A DNA stretch of 36,809 nucleotides. Source: Thioalkalivibrio sp. HK1 (GTDB taxonomy: Bacteria > Pseudomonadota > Gammaproteobacteria > HK1). Where the stretch lies: positions 1-36,809 of the forward strand of contig JFBG01000055.1 in the NCBI GenBank assembly GCA_000583135.1, given 5' to 3'. Of the stretch, positions 8,320 through 16,737 are shown piece by piece. The notes under the pieces are model-generated. The model worked only from the letters and a program-made list of their open reading frames with translations, made no database searches and was not told the origin of the DNA. Position 1 is the stretch's first letter; every line of letters starts with the position of its first letter. Both the position numbers and the translations under genes were made by a program.

Positions 8320-10161
8320 ATGCGCGGATCCCCGCCCGAAGTCGAAGCCGAAGCGCGGGAAAGCGTATCCGAAAGCGCTTTCGCCGTCTTGGATGGATCG
8401 GCGCCGACCCCCTCCGGCAAGGCCGTTTATCTACGCCTTATAAGCCACGTTCTGCCCTACCGGGGGACATTCGCCACCGGCATCGCGGCGATGATCGTTT
8501 TGGGGCTGACCGAACCTGCGATCCCTGCCATCTTGAAACGCATCACCGATGGTTTCGAGGGGGGGTCGATCGAAGCCATGCCCCTTTATGCCGCTCTCTT
8601 TCTGGCCCTGTTTTTCGTGCGCGGACTGTCCGCCTTCGTTTCCGCCTACGCCCTCGAATCGGTGGCGGCGCGCTTGGTGAGGGATTTGCGCCGGGAGATG
8701 TTCGATCGCCTGCTCGGCATCCCCACCGCCGCTTGCGACGGCGTTCCTTCGGGCACCTTGATTTCCCGCATCACCTTCGATGTGCAGCAGGTGACCGAAG
8801 CCGCCACGCGCGCGGTCACGGTATTGGTGCGAGACAGCGTCGTCGTCGTCGGTCTGATCGGGTGGATGCTCTGGATCGATCTGGTCTTGACCCTGATCGT
8901 GCTCGCCAGCGCCCCGGTGGTGACGGCGCTCACCCTCTACTTCAGCCGTCGATTGCGGCGAATGTCCCAAGGATTGCAGCAAACGATGGGCGAGCTCACC
9001 CGCGTCCTCCAAGAAAGCATCGAAGGACACAAGGTGGTCAAGATCTTCTCCGGGCGCCGGCGCGAAATGCATCGTTTCGAGAACGCCGCCGATCGCACCC
9101 GTCAATTCCAGATTCGTTTCGCCGCTTTCTCGGCCGCGGCCACTCCCATCGCCCAGATGGTGATCGCATTGGCATTGGCACTGATCCTGATCCTGTGCGC
9201 GAAGCGTTTTTCCGCGCAAGCGATGGGCATCGGTGATTTCGTGAGTTTTTTCACCGCGATGGCGCTGCTGTTCTCCCCCATCAAGCGGTTGACGAGCGTC
9301 AACGCCCCCTTGCAAAAGGGTATCGCGGCGGCCATCACCGTCTTCGCCTTGATCGACGCAGAGGTCGAAAGGGATCGCGGTCGGCAGCGCCTTGGAAGGG
9401 CCAAGGGCGAGATCGCGATCGACGGGGTCGGCTTTCGCTATCGACGTTCGGGGCCGCCGGCCTTGGATGGCATCTCGCTGCATGTCATGCCCGGGGAAAC
9501 GATCGCCTTGGTCGGTCCCTCGGGGAGCGGCAAGACCACCTTGGCGAGCCTCTTGCCGCGCTTTCACGATCCCCATCGCGGCGAGATCCGTCTCGATGGA
9601 GTGCCCCTGCCCGAACTGACATTGGATTCGTTGCGTGCCAATATCGCGCTCGTGAGTCAGGAGATCGTGCTCTTCGACGATAGCGTTGCCGCCAATATCG
9701 CCTACGGATCTTGTGATCGGGCATCATCGGAGGCGATTCGCGATGCCGCTCGAGCCGCCCATGCCTTGGAGTTCATCGAGGCGATGCCCCAAGGCTTCGA
9801 TACCCCGGTCGGGGAGCGCGGGGTGAGCCTTTCCGGGGGGCAGCGCCAGCGCATCGCCATCGCCCGGGCGATGTTCAAGAATGCCCCGATCCTGATCCTC
9901 GACGAGGCGACCTCCTCGTTGGACGGCGAAGCCGAGCGCCATGTCAAAGAGGCGATGGATACCCTGCGCAAGGGGCGCACCACGCTGGTGATCGCCCACC
10001 GACTCTCGACCATCGAGAATGCGGATCGCATCGCGGTGATGGATCGAGGCAAGGTGGTCGAATGCGGCACCCATGCGGATCTCATCGCCGAGAACGGTCT
10101 TTATGCCGGGCTGCATCGTTCGGGCTTCGAGGAAGAGGCGGTAAGCCCCCCTTCCTCGTGA
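8320..10161 (+). CDS. msbA: Lipid A export ABC transporter, MsbA-type (fused permease and ATPase)
   Basis: A 613-residue half-transporter with an N-terminal six-helix exporter domain (about residues 45-345) followed by an ABC ATPase. Walker A is GPSGSGKTT (399-407), the signature is LSGGQRQR (504-511), Walker B is ILILDEAT (about 524-531) and the switch His lies in VIAHRLSTIE. Related proteins flip the lipid A-core precursor across the inner membrane as homodimers. The LPS context (O-antigen ligase and two glycosyltransferases downstream, acyltransferase nearby) supports that role rather than a drug exporter. The ATG at 8320 is preferred to upstream starts that would overlap the zf-CHCC gene and add a proline/arginine run. 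The next gene starts 6 bp after its stop. Confidence 0.93.
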   Translation: MRGSPPEVEAEARESVSESAFAVLDGSAPTPSGKAVYLRLISHVLPYRGTFATGIAAMIVLGLTEPAIPAILKRITDGFEGGSIEAMPLYAALFLALFFVRGLSAFVSAYALESVAARLVRDLRREMFDRLLGIPTAACDGVPSGTLISRITFDVQQVTEAATRAVTVLVRDSVVVVGLIGWMLWIDLVLTLIVLASAPVVTALTLYFSRRLRRMSQGLQQTMGELTRVLQESIEGHKVVKIFSGRRREMHRFENAADRTRQFQIRFAAFSAAATPIAQMVIALALALILILCAKRFSAQAMGIGDFVSFFTAMALLFSPIKRLTSVNAPLQKGIAAAITVFALIDAEVERDRGRQRLGRAKGEIAIDGVGFRYRRSGPPALDGISLHVMPGETIALVGPSGSGKTTLASLLPRFHDPHRGEIRLDGVPLPELTLDSLRANIALVSQEIVLFDDSVAANIAYGSCDRASSEAIRDAARAAHALEFIEAMPQGFDTPVGERGVSLSGGQRQRIAIARAMFKNAPILILDEATSSLDGEAERHVKEAMDTLRKGRTTLVIAHRLSTIENADRIAVMDRGKVVECGTHADLIAENGLYAGLHRSGFEEEAVSPPSS

Positions 10162-10167
10162 TGGTCG

Positions 10168-11553
10168 ATGAATCCATCGTCGGATCGCTCGAGAAGGATG
10201 CACCGGGAAGACCTCGGATCATCCCTTTGCCCATCGATCCCCTTTGCCGATTCGAGCGCGACTCGTTCGTATTGGACAACCCTTTGCTATGTCGCGATCG
10301 CCGCCGCTCCGATGCTCGGCAGCGTCATCACCGCGGTGCTTTTCGTCGCCGCCGTGGTGGCCTCGATCGATCTGTGGCGTCATCGTTCGACCCTGCCTGC
10401 GGCGCCTTTGAGCGCTCGCTATCTCGCTTCGGCGCTCGCCTTTTACAGCGTGGTGATGCTTCTTTCCGGGGCCTTGGCGGGTATCGACGGCTCTTTTTTT
10501 CGCACCATCGCCTCGTTCTCGCAATTCATCTATCTGATCCCGCTCGCATTGCTTCTTCCCCGCCGGGCGCAAGGATTGACTTGGCTCGGGGTCAGCCGCG
10601 CGGCGATGATCGGGGTGGCGTTGACCGTCTTGGCCGCCCTCCTCGAAAGGGAATATTGGGGGAGCGGGCGGGTCGAACTGCTCAGCGGGAATCCGTTGAT
10701 CCTCTCGGCCTTGCTCGGCGTCCTTTCCTTTCTTTGCGTGGGACAAATGCCGCGCAAGGCGCCGATCGAAAGATATGCGAGCGTCGGTCTATGCCTTGCG
10801 GGCATCGCGGTGATCGCCTTTCTCGCCCAAGGCCGGGGCGTTTTGCTGGCTTGCGCGGTATTCGCCGTGCCCGCCACTTGCCTGCTCGGATGGCTATCGA
10901 GGTGGCGACCGGCATTCTTTCTCGCCCCGCCCGTGGTGGCGGCGGCGCTGCTCTCGTCGTGGGTGCTGTGGAGCGACTTCCATTCCCCCGTCGATGAAAG
11001 GAGCGCACCGATCCCCTTCGCATTTTGGTCGCTGCTCGATCTCGAAAGGGATGCGGAGCGCTCGGCCTTTCATCACCGGCTGATCATGTATCGGGCGGGT
11101 TTGGCGGCATGGAAGGAAAAGCCGATCATCGGATACGGCCCGCAAAATCGCTATGGCGCCGCCGCCCCTCATATCCAAGAGATCGTCGAGCGCACCCTCG
11201 ACGAGGAGCAAGCGTTCGCCCCGGCGCTTTATGCCCGCATCGAACGAAACCCCCAGACCTTCTCCTTCTCCCATCTGCATAATGTATTCATCACCCATGC
11301 CGTGGCTGCCGGAGCGTTGGGAGTGATGGCCTTGATATCGGTATCGAGTGCCCCCTTGGTTCTTCTTATGCGCTACGGGGGGCAGGGCCGACGGCGGGAG
11401 TCGATCTACGAGGCCTTGGTATTCTCGATCTTCTCGATCATGCTGGGGATGACGAATTTGCTCTTCTTTCACGATATCAGCAATAGTTTCCACCTCTTCA
11501 ATCTCATCGTTTTTTGTGCGATATTGAGTCGGAATTCGCAGCCAAGACCATGA
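10168..11553 (+). CDS. O-antigen ligase / Wzy-like polytopic membrane protein
   Basis: A 461-residue protein with about ten to twelve hydrophobic segments and one larger hydrophilic loop, typical of the Wzy_C (O-antigen ligase) family. The loop contains FHHRLIMYRAGLAAWKEKPIIGYGPQNRYG and later HLHNVFITHAVAAGALG; the H-N-x-(F/Y) pattern is a hallmark of WaaL and Wzy proteins. WaaL joins undecaprenyl-linked O-antigen to lipid A-core on the periplasmic face, while Wzy polymerises O-units. Sequence alone does not separate them, but linkage to msbA and core glycosyltransferases favours the ligase. The start ATG lies 6 bp after msbA, and the stop overlaps the next start in an ATGA, so the genes are probably translationally coupled. 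Confidence 0.85.
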   Translation: MNPSSDRSRRMHREDLGSSLCPSIPFADSSATRSYWTTLCYVAIAAAPMLGSVITAVLFVAAVVASIDLWRHRSTLPAAPLSARYLASALAFYSVVMLLSGALAGIDGSFFRTIASFSQFIYLIPLALLLPRRAQGLTWLGVSRAAMIGVALTVLAALLEREYWGSGRVELLSGNPLILSALLGVLSFLCVGQMPRKAPIERYASVGLCLAGIAVIAFLAQGRGVLLACAVFAVPATCLLGWLSRWRPAFFLAPPVVAAALLSSWVLWSDFHSPVDERSAPIPFAFWSLLDLERDAERSAFHHRLIMYRAGLAAWKEKPIIGYGPQNRYGAAAPHIQEIVERTLDEEQAFAPALYARIERNPQTFSFSHLHNVFITHAVAAGALGVMALISVSSAPLVLLMRYGGQGRRRESIYEALVFSIFSIMLGMTNLLFFHDISNSFHLFNLIVFCAILSRNSQPRP

Positions 11554-12635
11554 CGAGGGTGCTAGATATTTCAAAGGTCGAGGTCGTTGCGACCAACTTC
11601 AAACGTCGCCTTTCGGGGGTGACCAGCACCATCGTGCAGTTGATTCCGCATCAGCGAAAAAGGGTCGATATCGCCGCTTTCGGGGCCGGGCTTCCACCCG
11701 ATATCCCGACCATTGCTTGGTGGCGCTTTCCGAGCCTTTTGAAAAAGCCTGCAGGTCGCGCCTTTCGCATCTGGCATGCAAGGCGCAATATCGAAATGCT
11801 GGCGGGTCTGATTTTGAAGGTATTTTTCAAAGCCCCGTTGAAGATCGTATTCACCTCGGCGGCGCAAAGGCGGCATCGATCCTTCACCCGCTTCTTGATG
11901 GCGAGGGTCGATGCGGTGGTCGCAACCAGCGTTCGCTCCGGCAGCTATCTCGATAGACCGCATCGAGTGATCCCCCACGGAGTGGATTGCGAGCGTTTCT
12001 CGCCCTTCTCGCAAAGCACTTTGCAAAATGCCCGGCAAAATGATCGAGAGGAGATCTTTCAAGCGCACCGAGAGCGCTTTGCGATCGGCTGCTGCGGACG
12101 CATCCGTCACCAAAAAGGAAGCGATCTCTTCGTGCGCGCGATGATCCGGTTGCTCCCGGCCTATCCGGATTGGATCGCCTTGATCGCCGGTGCGACGAGA
12201 CCGAACCATCGAGGATATCTCGATGGGCTGAAAAGAGAGATCGATGACGCCGGGCTTGGCAAGCGCATCCTCTTTATCGGCGAGATCCCGGATATCAGAC
12301 CCTTTTACCGTCATCTTCGGTTATTCGTCGCCCCCTCGCGCAACGAGGGCTTCGGGCTGACTCCCTTGGAGGCGATGGCCTGCGGCACGGCGGTGGTGGC
12401 CAGCGACGCCGGCTCCTACGCCGAGATGATCCTGCCCGAAAAGACCGGGCTCATCGTCCCTGCGGGCGATAAAGATGCTCTTTGCCAAGCCATTCGAATC
12501 TATATGGAGGATCCGGATTCGGCAAAGCGCCAAGGGCGAGCCGCAAGGGTTCACGTGCAGGAAAAATTTTCCTTGGAAAAGGAAGTGCAAGGTCTTTGCG
12601 AAGTTTACGAACGACTATGGGAAGAACGATCGTGA
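11550..12635 (+). CDS. GT4-family LPS core glycosyltransferase, LpcC-like
   Basis: A 361-residue GT-B glycosyltransferase. The N-terminus (VEVVATNFKRRLSG, then VTSTIVQLIP) closely resembles LpcC, the core mannosyltransferase of rhizobia. The C-terminal nucleotide-sugar domain shows CGRIRHQKGSDLFVRAM and the GT4 signature FVAPSRNEGFGLTPLEAMAC near residues 265-285, with the expected E-x7-E glutamates. It should transfer a sugar, probably mannose, to the inner core on the cytoplasmic face of the inner membrane. Donor and acceptor cannot be read from sequence. The ATG at 11550 overlaps the ligase stop as ATGA; its own end overlaps the next gene as GTGA. The alphaproteobacterial flavour is notable among otherwise gamma-like neighbours. 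Confidence 0.88.
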   Translation: MTRVLDISKVEVVATNFKRRLSGVTSTIVQLIPHQRKRVDIAAFGAGLPPDIPTIAWWRFPSLLKKPAGRAFRIWHARRNIEMLAGLILKVFFKAPLKIVFTSAAQRRHRSFTRFLMARVDAVVATSVRSGSYLDRPHRVIPHGVDCERFSPFSQSTLQNARQNDREEIFQAHRERFAIGCCGRIRHQKGSDLFVRAMIRLLPAYPDWIALIAGATRPNHRGYLDGLKREIDDAGLGKRILFIGEIPDIRPFYRHLRLFVAPSRNEGFGLTPLEAMACGTAVVASDAGSYAEMILPEKTGLIVPAGDKDALCQAIRIYMEDPDSAKRQGRAARVHVQEKFSLEKEVQGLCEVYERLWEERS

Positions 12636-13588
12636 GCGGATACGAAATCGCATTCGTGGTCGATATCAATGCTTATGGCTTGATGCAAGATGTGAGGATA
12701 TTGCAAGACAGACTCGATGCCATCGGCGCCACATCGAGCGTTCTGCATCGAAAAAGCCGCACTTATCGTGATTTTCTATGCAATCGAAAGGTGGCCGATA
12801 CGCTGATCCATCTCGAGCGGATCCGGGGGCTTTGGCTCAATGCCGCGGATCGGCATTGGCTATTTCCCAATCAGGAGTTTTTCAGAAAATGGTATGTCCA
12901 TCGTCTTCGATATGTCGATAGGATCTTTGCCAAGACCCGCCATGCCGAAGAGATATTTTCGCGATATAAACCGCCTTGTATCCATACCGGATTCACTTCG
13001 AGGGATCGCAAGTTGGCGTCGGTGGATAAACGATGGAAGCGTTTTTTGCATGCCGCGGGAAATAGCAAGCATAAAGGGACCGAGATGGTCGTCGATCTAT
13101 GGTCGAGGCATCCGGAGTGGCCGGAACTCGTTTTGGTGCAATCCGAAAAAAAGGCCCCTTCGAGCGTGCCTTCCAATATCACCTTGATGCGGGGCTATAT
13201 CGACGATGCCCAGATGCAGCATATCCAAAATTCCTGTGGAATCCATCTTTGTCCCTCCCGCGCCGAGGGTTGGGGGCACTATATCTTGGAGGGGATGTCC
13301 TGCGGGGCGGTGGTGGTGACCACCAACGCCCCGCCGATGACCGAACTCGTCGGTCCCGGGGAAGGGTTGGTGATTCCTTGGCGTCAATCAAGGCCTGAGA
13401 ATCTCGGATATGAATATTTCGCCGACCCCGATGCGTTGGAGAGCATCATCGTCGATCTATTGGGGCGATCGGAGGAATCCTTGGCGGGGATCGCTCGCTC
13501 GGCGCGCCGGAAATTCGAATCGATCGATCGGGAGTTCACGGTCCGGATGGAAAGGATCTTTCGCCAATCCCTCGATGATCGAAGATAG
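12632..13588 (+). CDS. Glycosyltransferase, GT4-like C-terminal domain
   Basis: About 318 residues. The C-terminal half carries the retaining-glycosyltransferase signature HLCPSRAEGWGHYILEGMSC followed by GAVVVTTNAPPMTELV, which positions the donor sugar nucleotide. The N-terminal half (GYEIAFVVDINAYGLMQDV) is divergent from standard GT4 proteins but has the same alternating strand/helix pattern, including WLFPNQEFF, which in related enzymes lies near the acceptor site. It is the last gene of the msbA-led LPS operon, and its product probably extends the core or O-chain. The GTG at 12632 gives a GTGA overlap with the preceding stop and has GGGAAGA just upstream; an ATG at 12617 is possible and would add five residues. 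Confidence 0.8.
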   Translation: MSGYEIAFVVDINAYGLMQDVRILQDRLDAIGATSSVLHRKSRTYRDFLCNRKVADTLIHLERIRGLWLNAADRHWLFPNQEFFRKWYVHRLRYVDRIFAKTRHAEEIFSRYKPPCIHTGFTSRDRKLASVDKRWKRFLHAAGNSKHKGTEMVVDLWSRHPEWPELVLVQSEKKAPSSVPSNITLMRGYIDDAQMQHIQNSCGIHLCPSRAEGWGHYILEGMSCGAVVVTTNAPPMTELVGPGEGLVIPWRQSRPENLGYEYFADPDALESIIVDLLGRSEESLAGIARSARRKFESIDREFTVRMERIFRQSLDDRR

Positions 13589-13707
13589 CGCGGATGGGGA
13601 TCGATCGAATGATCGCATCTCTTCTATCCGTATCTGCCCCGTTGCGCCATATAAAGTTGTTTGCCCAAGCGTTGCGGCGTCGATGCCGACGGCGAAGGGC
13701 TCATCGC

Positions 13708-14766
13708 TCATTTCGAATCCCGCAGCATATCCGGGCCATAGACATCGCTTTCCCCCGGGGGGCGATCCTTGAATCGACGGTGGATCCAAAGATACTGCTC
13801 GATATTTTGTTCGATATGACCCTCCAAAATGGTGTTCAGGCGTTCGGTATCCGCCAGATCGTCCCCGCTGGGAAAGCCGTCCAAAGCGGGCGAGAGAATC
13901 ACATCCCATCCGGAGTCGTCTTCCCGGCGGCGACACAGATAGGGAACCACCCTCGCCCCGCTGCTTCGGATCAGCCACGAAGTGGCGGTGGTCGTCGCCG
14001 CTCTTTGCGCAAAGAATCGAGCGAACACCCTTCGAGGGCCGCCGAAATTCTGATCCGGGGCATACCATAGAATTCCCCCGCCTCGCAGATAGCGGATCAT
14101 CCCTCTCATGTTTTTATGTTCGATCAGCGTTTCGAGGTATCGTTGCCGACCCTTTCGAATCACTGCATCCCAACGGGGATCGTCGTGCGGTCGATAGCTC
14201 GCCGCGACCGAAAAACGCCTCGCCAATATCCGGCCGCCGATTTCGAAAGCGGTGAAGTGCCCGCCGAAGAGCAGTACGCCCTCGCCATGAGAAAGAGCAT
14301 CGGCAAGATGCTCGGCGCCGATGATGCGCGCGCGCCGAAAGATCTTCGGATCGTCTCCCCACCAAGCCAGGGATGTCTCCATCAGGCTCATGCCGAGCGC
14401 CCGAAAGTGGTCGCGAGCGAGCCGATCGCGCATCCCCGGCTTGAATTCGGGAAAGCAAAGCGCCAAGTTTCTACGCACCACCTTGCGGCGCTTCGTGGCC
14501 CACCGATGCAGTAACGAGCCGATTCCGGCGCCCCAAGCGATCCGCATCCGATGGGGCAGGCGCACGCTCGCCCGCATCAGCCAAAGGAGGGCTGCAAGGC
14601 CGATCCGGCTGCCGATGCGCCGCCGGTTGCGCTCGCTTCGTCGTTGTTCGGGTGGTGGGTGCACGAGGGTTTCGAGTCGAAAAGGGGGTTGGCCCGGTGA
14701 AAGGAAGGTAGCGAAAAAGAAAGGCGAGGTACGAGGGTTCGATCGAGAATTCGCTGTCGACCCCAT
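13708..14766 (-). CDS. lpxL: Lipid A late acyltransferase (LpxL/HtrB family)
   Basis: A 352-residue member of the lysophospholipid/lipid A acyltransferase family. It shows one N-terminal hydrophobic anchor (GLAALLWLMRASVRLP), then RRNLALCFPE, the catalytic HX4E box in GGHFTAFEIGG (His170, Glu175), and DQNFGGPRRVFARFF, the usual D-Q-x(5)G block. It transfers a fatty acyl chain, generally lauroyl or myristoyl, from acyl-ACP to Kdo-lipid IVA at the inner membrane. Fatty-acid choice is not visible. It converges on the end of the LPS operon, with which it shares a pathway. The ATG at 14766 with AGGATA upstream is preferred; a GTG at 14820 would add 18 residues. The N-terminal 50 residues are longer than in E. 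coli LpxL. Confidence 0.88.
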   Translation of the reverse strand: MGSTANSRSNPRTSPFFFATFLSPGQPPFRLETLVHPPPEQRRSERNRRRIGSRIGLAALLWLMRASVRLPHRMRIAWGAGIGSLLHRWATKRRKVVRRNLALCFPEFKPGMRDRLARDHFRALGMSLMETSLAWWGDDPKIFRRARIIGAEHLADALSHGEGVLLFGGHFTAFEIGGRILARRFSVAASYRPHDDPRWDAVIRKGRQRYLETLIEHKNMRGMIRYLRGGGILWYAPDQNFGGPRRVFARFFAQRAATTTATSWLIRSSGARVVPYLCRRREDDSGWDVILSPALDGFPSGDDLADTERLNTILEGHIEQNIEQYLWIHRRFKDRPPGESDVYGPDMLRDSK

Positions 14767-14943
14767 CCGATCGATTATCCTTGCGTTTTTTGTTTCGATG
14801 ATTGCATCAGGCGATTTCACCCTCGCCCTAGGCTTTTCGAAAGAAGCGCTTTTGACCTAAGGGAGCGGGGCGCTCCAGAGCCGATTTTGTCGTACCGAGC
14901 GAAAAGGCATTCTTTTTTTCCTTCGCTTTTTCTTCTTCGCTTT

Positions 14944-14973
14944 GCCGATCGTGTCATGGCCGATCATGTCATG
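14944..14973. repeat. 15-bp tandem duplication upstream of the TerC-family gene
   Basis: gccgatcgtgtcatg (14944-14958) is followed directly by gccgatcatgtcatg (14959-14973), one mismatch. It lies in the 5' leader, ending 17 bp before the TerC start. Confidence 0.8.
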
Positions 14974-14990
14974 GATGGATAAGGAGTCGG

Positions 14991-15668
14991 ATGGATATCC
15001 TGTTCAGTATCGTTTCCCCCGCCGAATTCAGTGCCCTGTTTCAGGTGATTTTGGTCGATTTGGTGCTGGCCGGCGACAATGCGATCGTCATCGGCATGGC
15101 CGCCGCCGGGCTCCCTAGGGAATATCGCGCGAAGGTCATCTTTTTCGGGATCGCCGCCGCAACCGTCATGAGGATAGGATTTGCGGCGATCACCGTACAA
15201 CTCCTTCAAATCACCGGCTTGCTCTTGATCGGCGGCCTCTTGTTGGTTTGGGTGGCGTGGAAATTATGGGTCGAACTTCGCACCCCGCATGCAAAACCGA
15301 GCATCGATGACCCTTCGCTCGAACAATCCGAAGCGAAGCGACAAGCCTCGCCGAAGCAGGTGCGCCAAGCGGTCCTCAGCATCCTCATCGCCGATGTCTC
15401 CATGTCCCTCGACAATGTCTTGGCGGTGGCCGGAATCGCCCGCGATAGCACTTGGATTTTGGTGACCGGCCTCGTGCTTTCGGTGGCCCTGATGGGTTTC
15501 GCCGCCTCTTGGATTGCAAGGCTCTTGGATCGCCATCGCTGGATTGCCTATATCGGACTCATTACCATCGTCTATGTGGCGGGGGTGATGGTCTACGATG
15601 GTGGGCAGGAGCTTCTCTGCGCCTTCGAATATATCGAATGCCAAGCCCCGCCCGCCGCCGGCGGCTGA
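14991..15668 (+). CDS. TerC family integral membrane protein (YjbE-like)
   Basis: A 225-residue polytopic protein with about seven membrane segments. The two TerC hallmarks are present: LVLAGDNAIVIGMAA near residues 25-39 and IADVSMSLDNVLAVAGIA near 134-151, each carrying acidic residues within the membrane that are thought to bind a metal. Members are linked to manganese export or metal loading of exported proteins and to tellurite resistance; which applies here is open. AAGGAG five bases before the ATG makes the start secure. No other ter genes are nearby. I looked for the manganese yybP-ykoY riboswitch that often precedes such genes and did not find its conserved boxes, though the 5' leader has a GGAGCG/CGCTCC hairpin at 14862-14876. 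Confidence 0.92.
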   Translation: MDILFSIVSPAEFSALFQVILVDLVLAGDNAIVIGMAAAGLPREYRAKVIFFGIAAATVMRIGFAAITVQLLQITGLLLIGGLLLVWVAWKLWVELRTPHAKPSIDDPSLEQSEAKRQASPKQVRQAVLSILIADVSMSLDNVLAVAGIARDSTWILVTGLVLSVALMGFAASWIARLLDRHRWIAYIGLITIVYVAGVMVYDGGQELLCAFEYIECQAPPAAGG

Positions 15669-15750
15669 CCGACCGGATTGTCGGGCTTGTCAGTGGATAT
15701 TTCAGAGTATGAAGCCCGGCGCTTTCGGGCGGGGGATCTTCTTTCGCAAA

Positions 15751-15788
15751 GGATATCCCGATCCATCTAGTCGGGGATCGGGATATCC
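15751..15788. terminator. Perfect 14-bp inverted repeat between convergent genes
   Basis: ggatatcccgatcc (15751-15764) and ggatcgggatatcc (15775-15788) are exact reverse complements separated by 10 bases. The hairpin covers the last codons and stop of the glutathione-transferase gene and faces the TerC gene that ends at 15668. It is placed like a bidirectional terminator, but has no T-run on either side, so termination is an inference. Confidence 0.5.
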
Positions 15789-16399
15789 CCGATCCGCTTG
15801 GGCACGTGGTAGCCCCGTTGCACCGCCGGTCGCCGGGCGATCTCTACATACCAGCGTTTGACGCAAGGATATTCGGCGAGGTCGATCTCCTGCCACTCGT
15901 AGCGCGAGATCCAGGGCCAAGCCGCCATGTCGGCGATGGTGTATTCATCTGACGCGATATAGGGGTTGTTGGCGAGGCGATCTTCGAGCACTGTGTAGAG
16001 CCGTTCGGCTTCGCCACGAAAGCGTCGCTCGCCGTATTCGCTCTTGCCGGGATTGAATTTCACGAAGTGATGCACTTGCCCCAACATCGGACCCAATCCC
16101 CCCATCTGCCACATCAACCATTCCATCGTTCGCCATCGTTTTTCTCCGACGGGCAGGAATCGACCGGATTTCTCGGCGAGATAGAGCAAGATCGCGCCGG
16201 ATTCCATCAAGGTCTGGCCGTTGTCGCGATCGACGATGGCGGGGATCTTGTTATTGGGGGAAAGGGCCAAAAAATCGGGGTGGAATTGTTCGTCTTTGGT
16301 GATGTCGATCGGATGCGCTTGATAGTCCAAGCCGCACTCCTCGAGGGCGATGGAGATCTTGCGACCGTTGGGGGTGCTCCAAGTGTAGAGATCGATCAC
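15767..16399 (-). CDS. Glutathione S-transferase, YfcG/YghU-like (nu class)
   Basis: A 210-residue two-domain GST. The N-terminal thioredoxin-fold domain begins MIDLYTWSTPNGRKISIALE, matching YfcG, in which Thr9 and Asn11 of the TPNG segment contact glutathione. The domain continues with NNKIPAIVD and LMESGAILLYLAEKSG, the cis-proline and glutathione-carboxylate motifs. The C-terminal helical domain includes YTIADMAAWPWISRYEW, the conserved N-capping/Asp helix. YfcG and YghU bind two glutathiones and reduce disulfide bonds. The GTG at 16399 is chosen because it gives the exact family N-terminus, with GAGG about ten bases upstream; longer readings add 80 non-homologous residues. The stop lies inside a 38-bp perfect hairpin. 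Confidence 0.92.
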   Translation of the reverse strand: MIDLYTWSTPNGRKISIALEECGLDYQAHPIDITKDEQFHPDFLALSPNNKIPAIVDRDNGQTLMESGAILLYLAEKSGRFLPVGEKRWRTMEWLMWQMGGLGPMLGQVHHFVKFNPGKSEYGERRFRGEAERLYTVLEDRLANNPYIASDEYTIADMAAWPWISRYEWQEIDLAEYPCVKRWYVEIARRPAVQRGYHVPKRIGDIPIPD

Positions 16400-16737
16400 G
16401 GGATAATGGCCTCGAAGTGGGGGTGAGCGGCCTTTGCCGCAAGGATCTCGGGTGTCGGGCAATCGCAGTTGCCGAGTGCCAAAGGCGCCAATGAGTGGAC
16501 GATTCGTGGGCGATCCGATGCCTCGAGAGGAACGATCGAAACCTCGGATCGCCGTCTTTTCATATCGGGTGATGCGCTGCAGGATACCAAACCCCGCTTG
16601 CCTCGATGTTTTTTGCATCCGAAAAGGGCGGCCGAGAATTTTCAAACCCGGGTCGCAATCGTTCGTCGCTCGCCCGGCCTAAGTGGTAGGATCGCAAGAT
16701 AACCGCAAGTGCCTAGCGAAGATATAGAATCAAGACC
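16400..16737. other. Divergent intergenic region (GST / ccmG)
   Basis: About 340 bp between the two divergently read genes. It should hold both promoters, but I could not pick out a convincing -35/-10 pair or operator. No gene is supported. Confidence 0.45.

Noticed and set aside
14821..14990. Possible yybP-ykoY manganese riboswitch before the TerC-family gene
   Set aside because: The position is right, but I could not find the conserved loop boxes; only a simple GGAGCG/CGCTCC hairpin and a tandem duplication are present.
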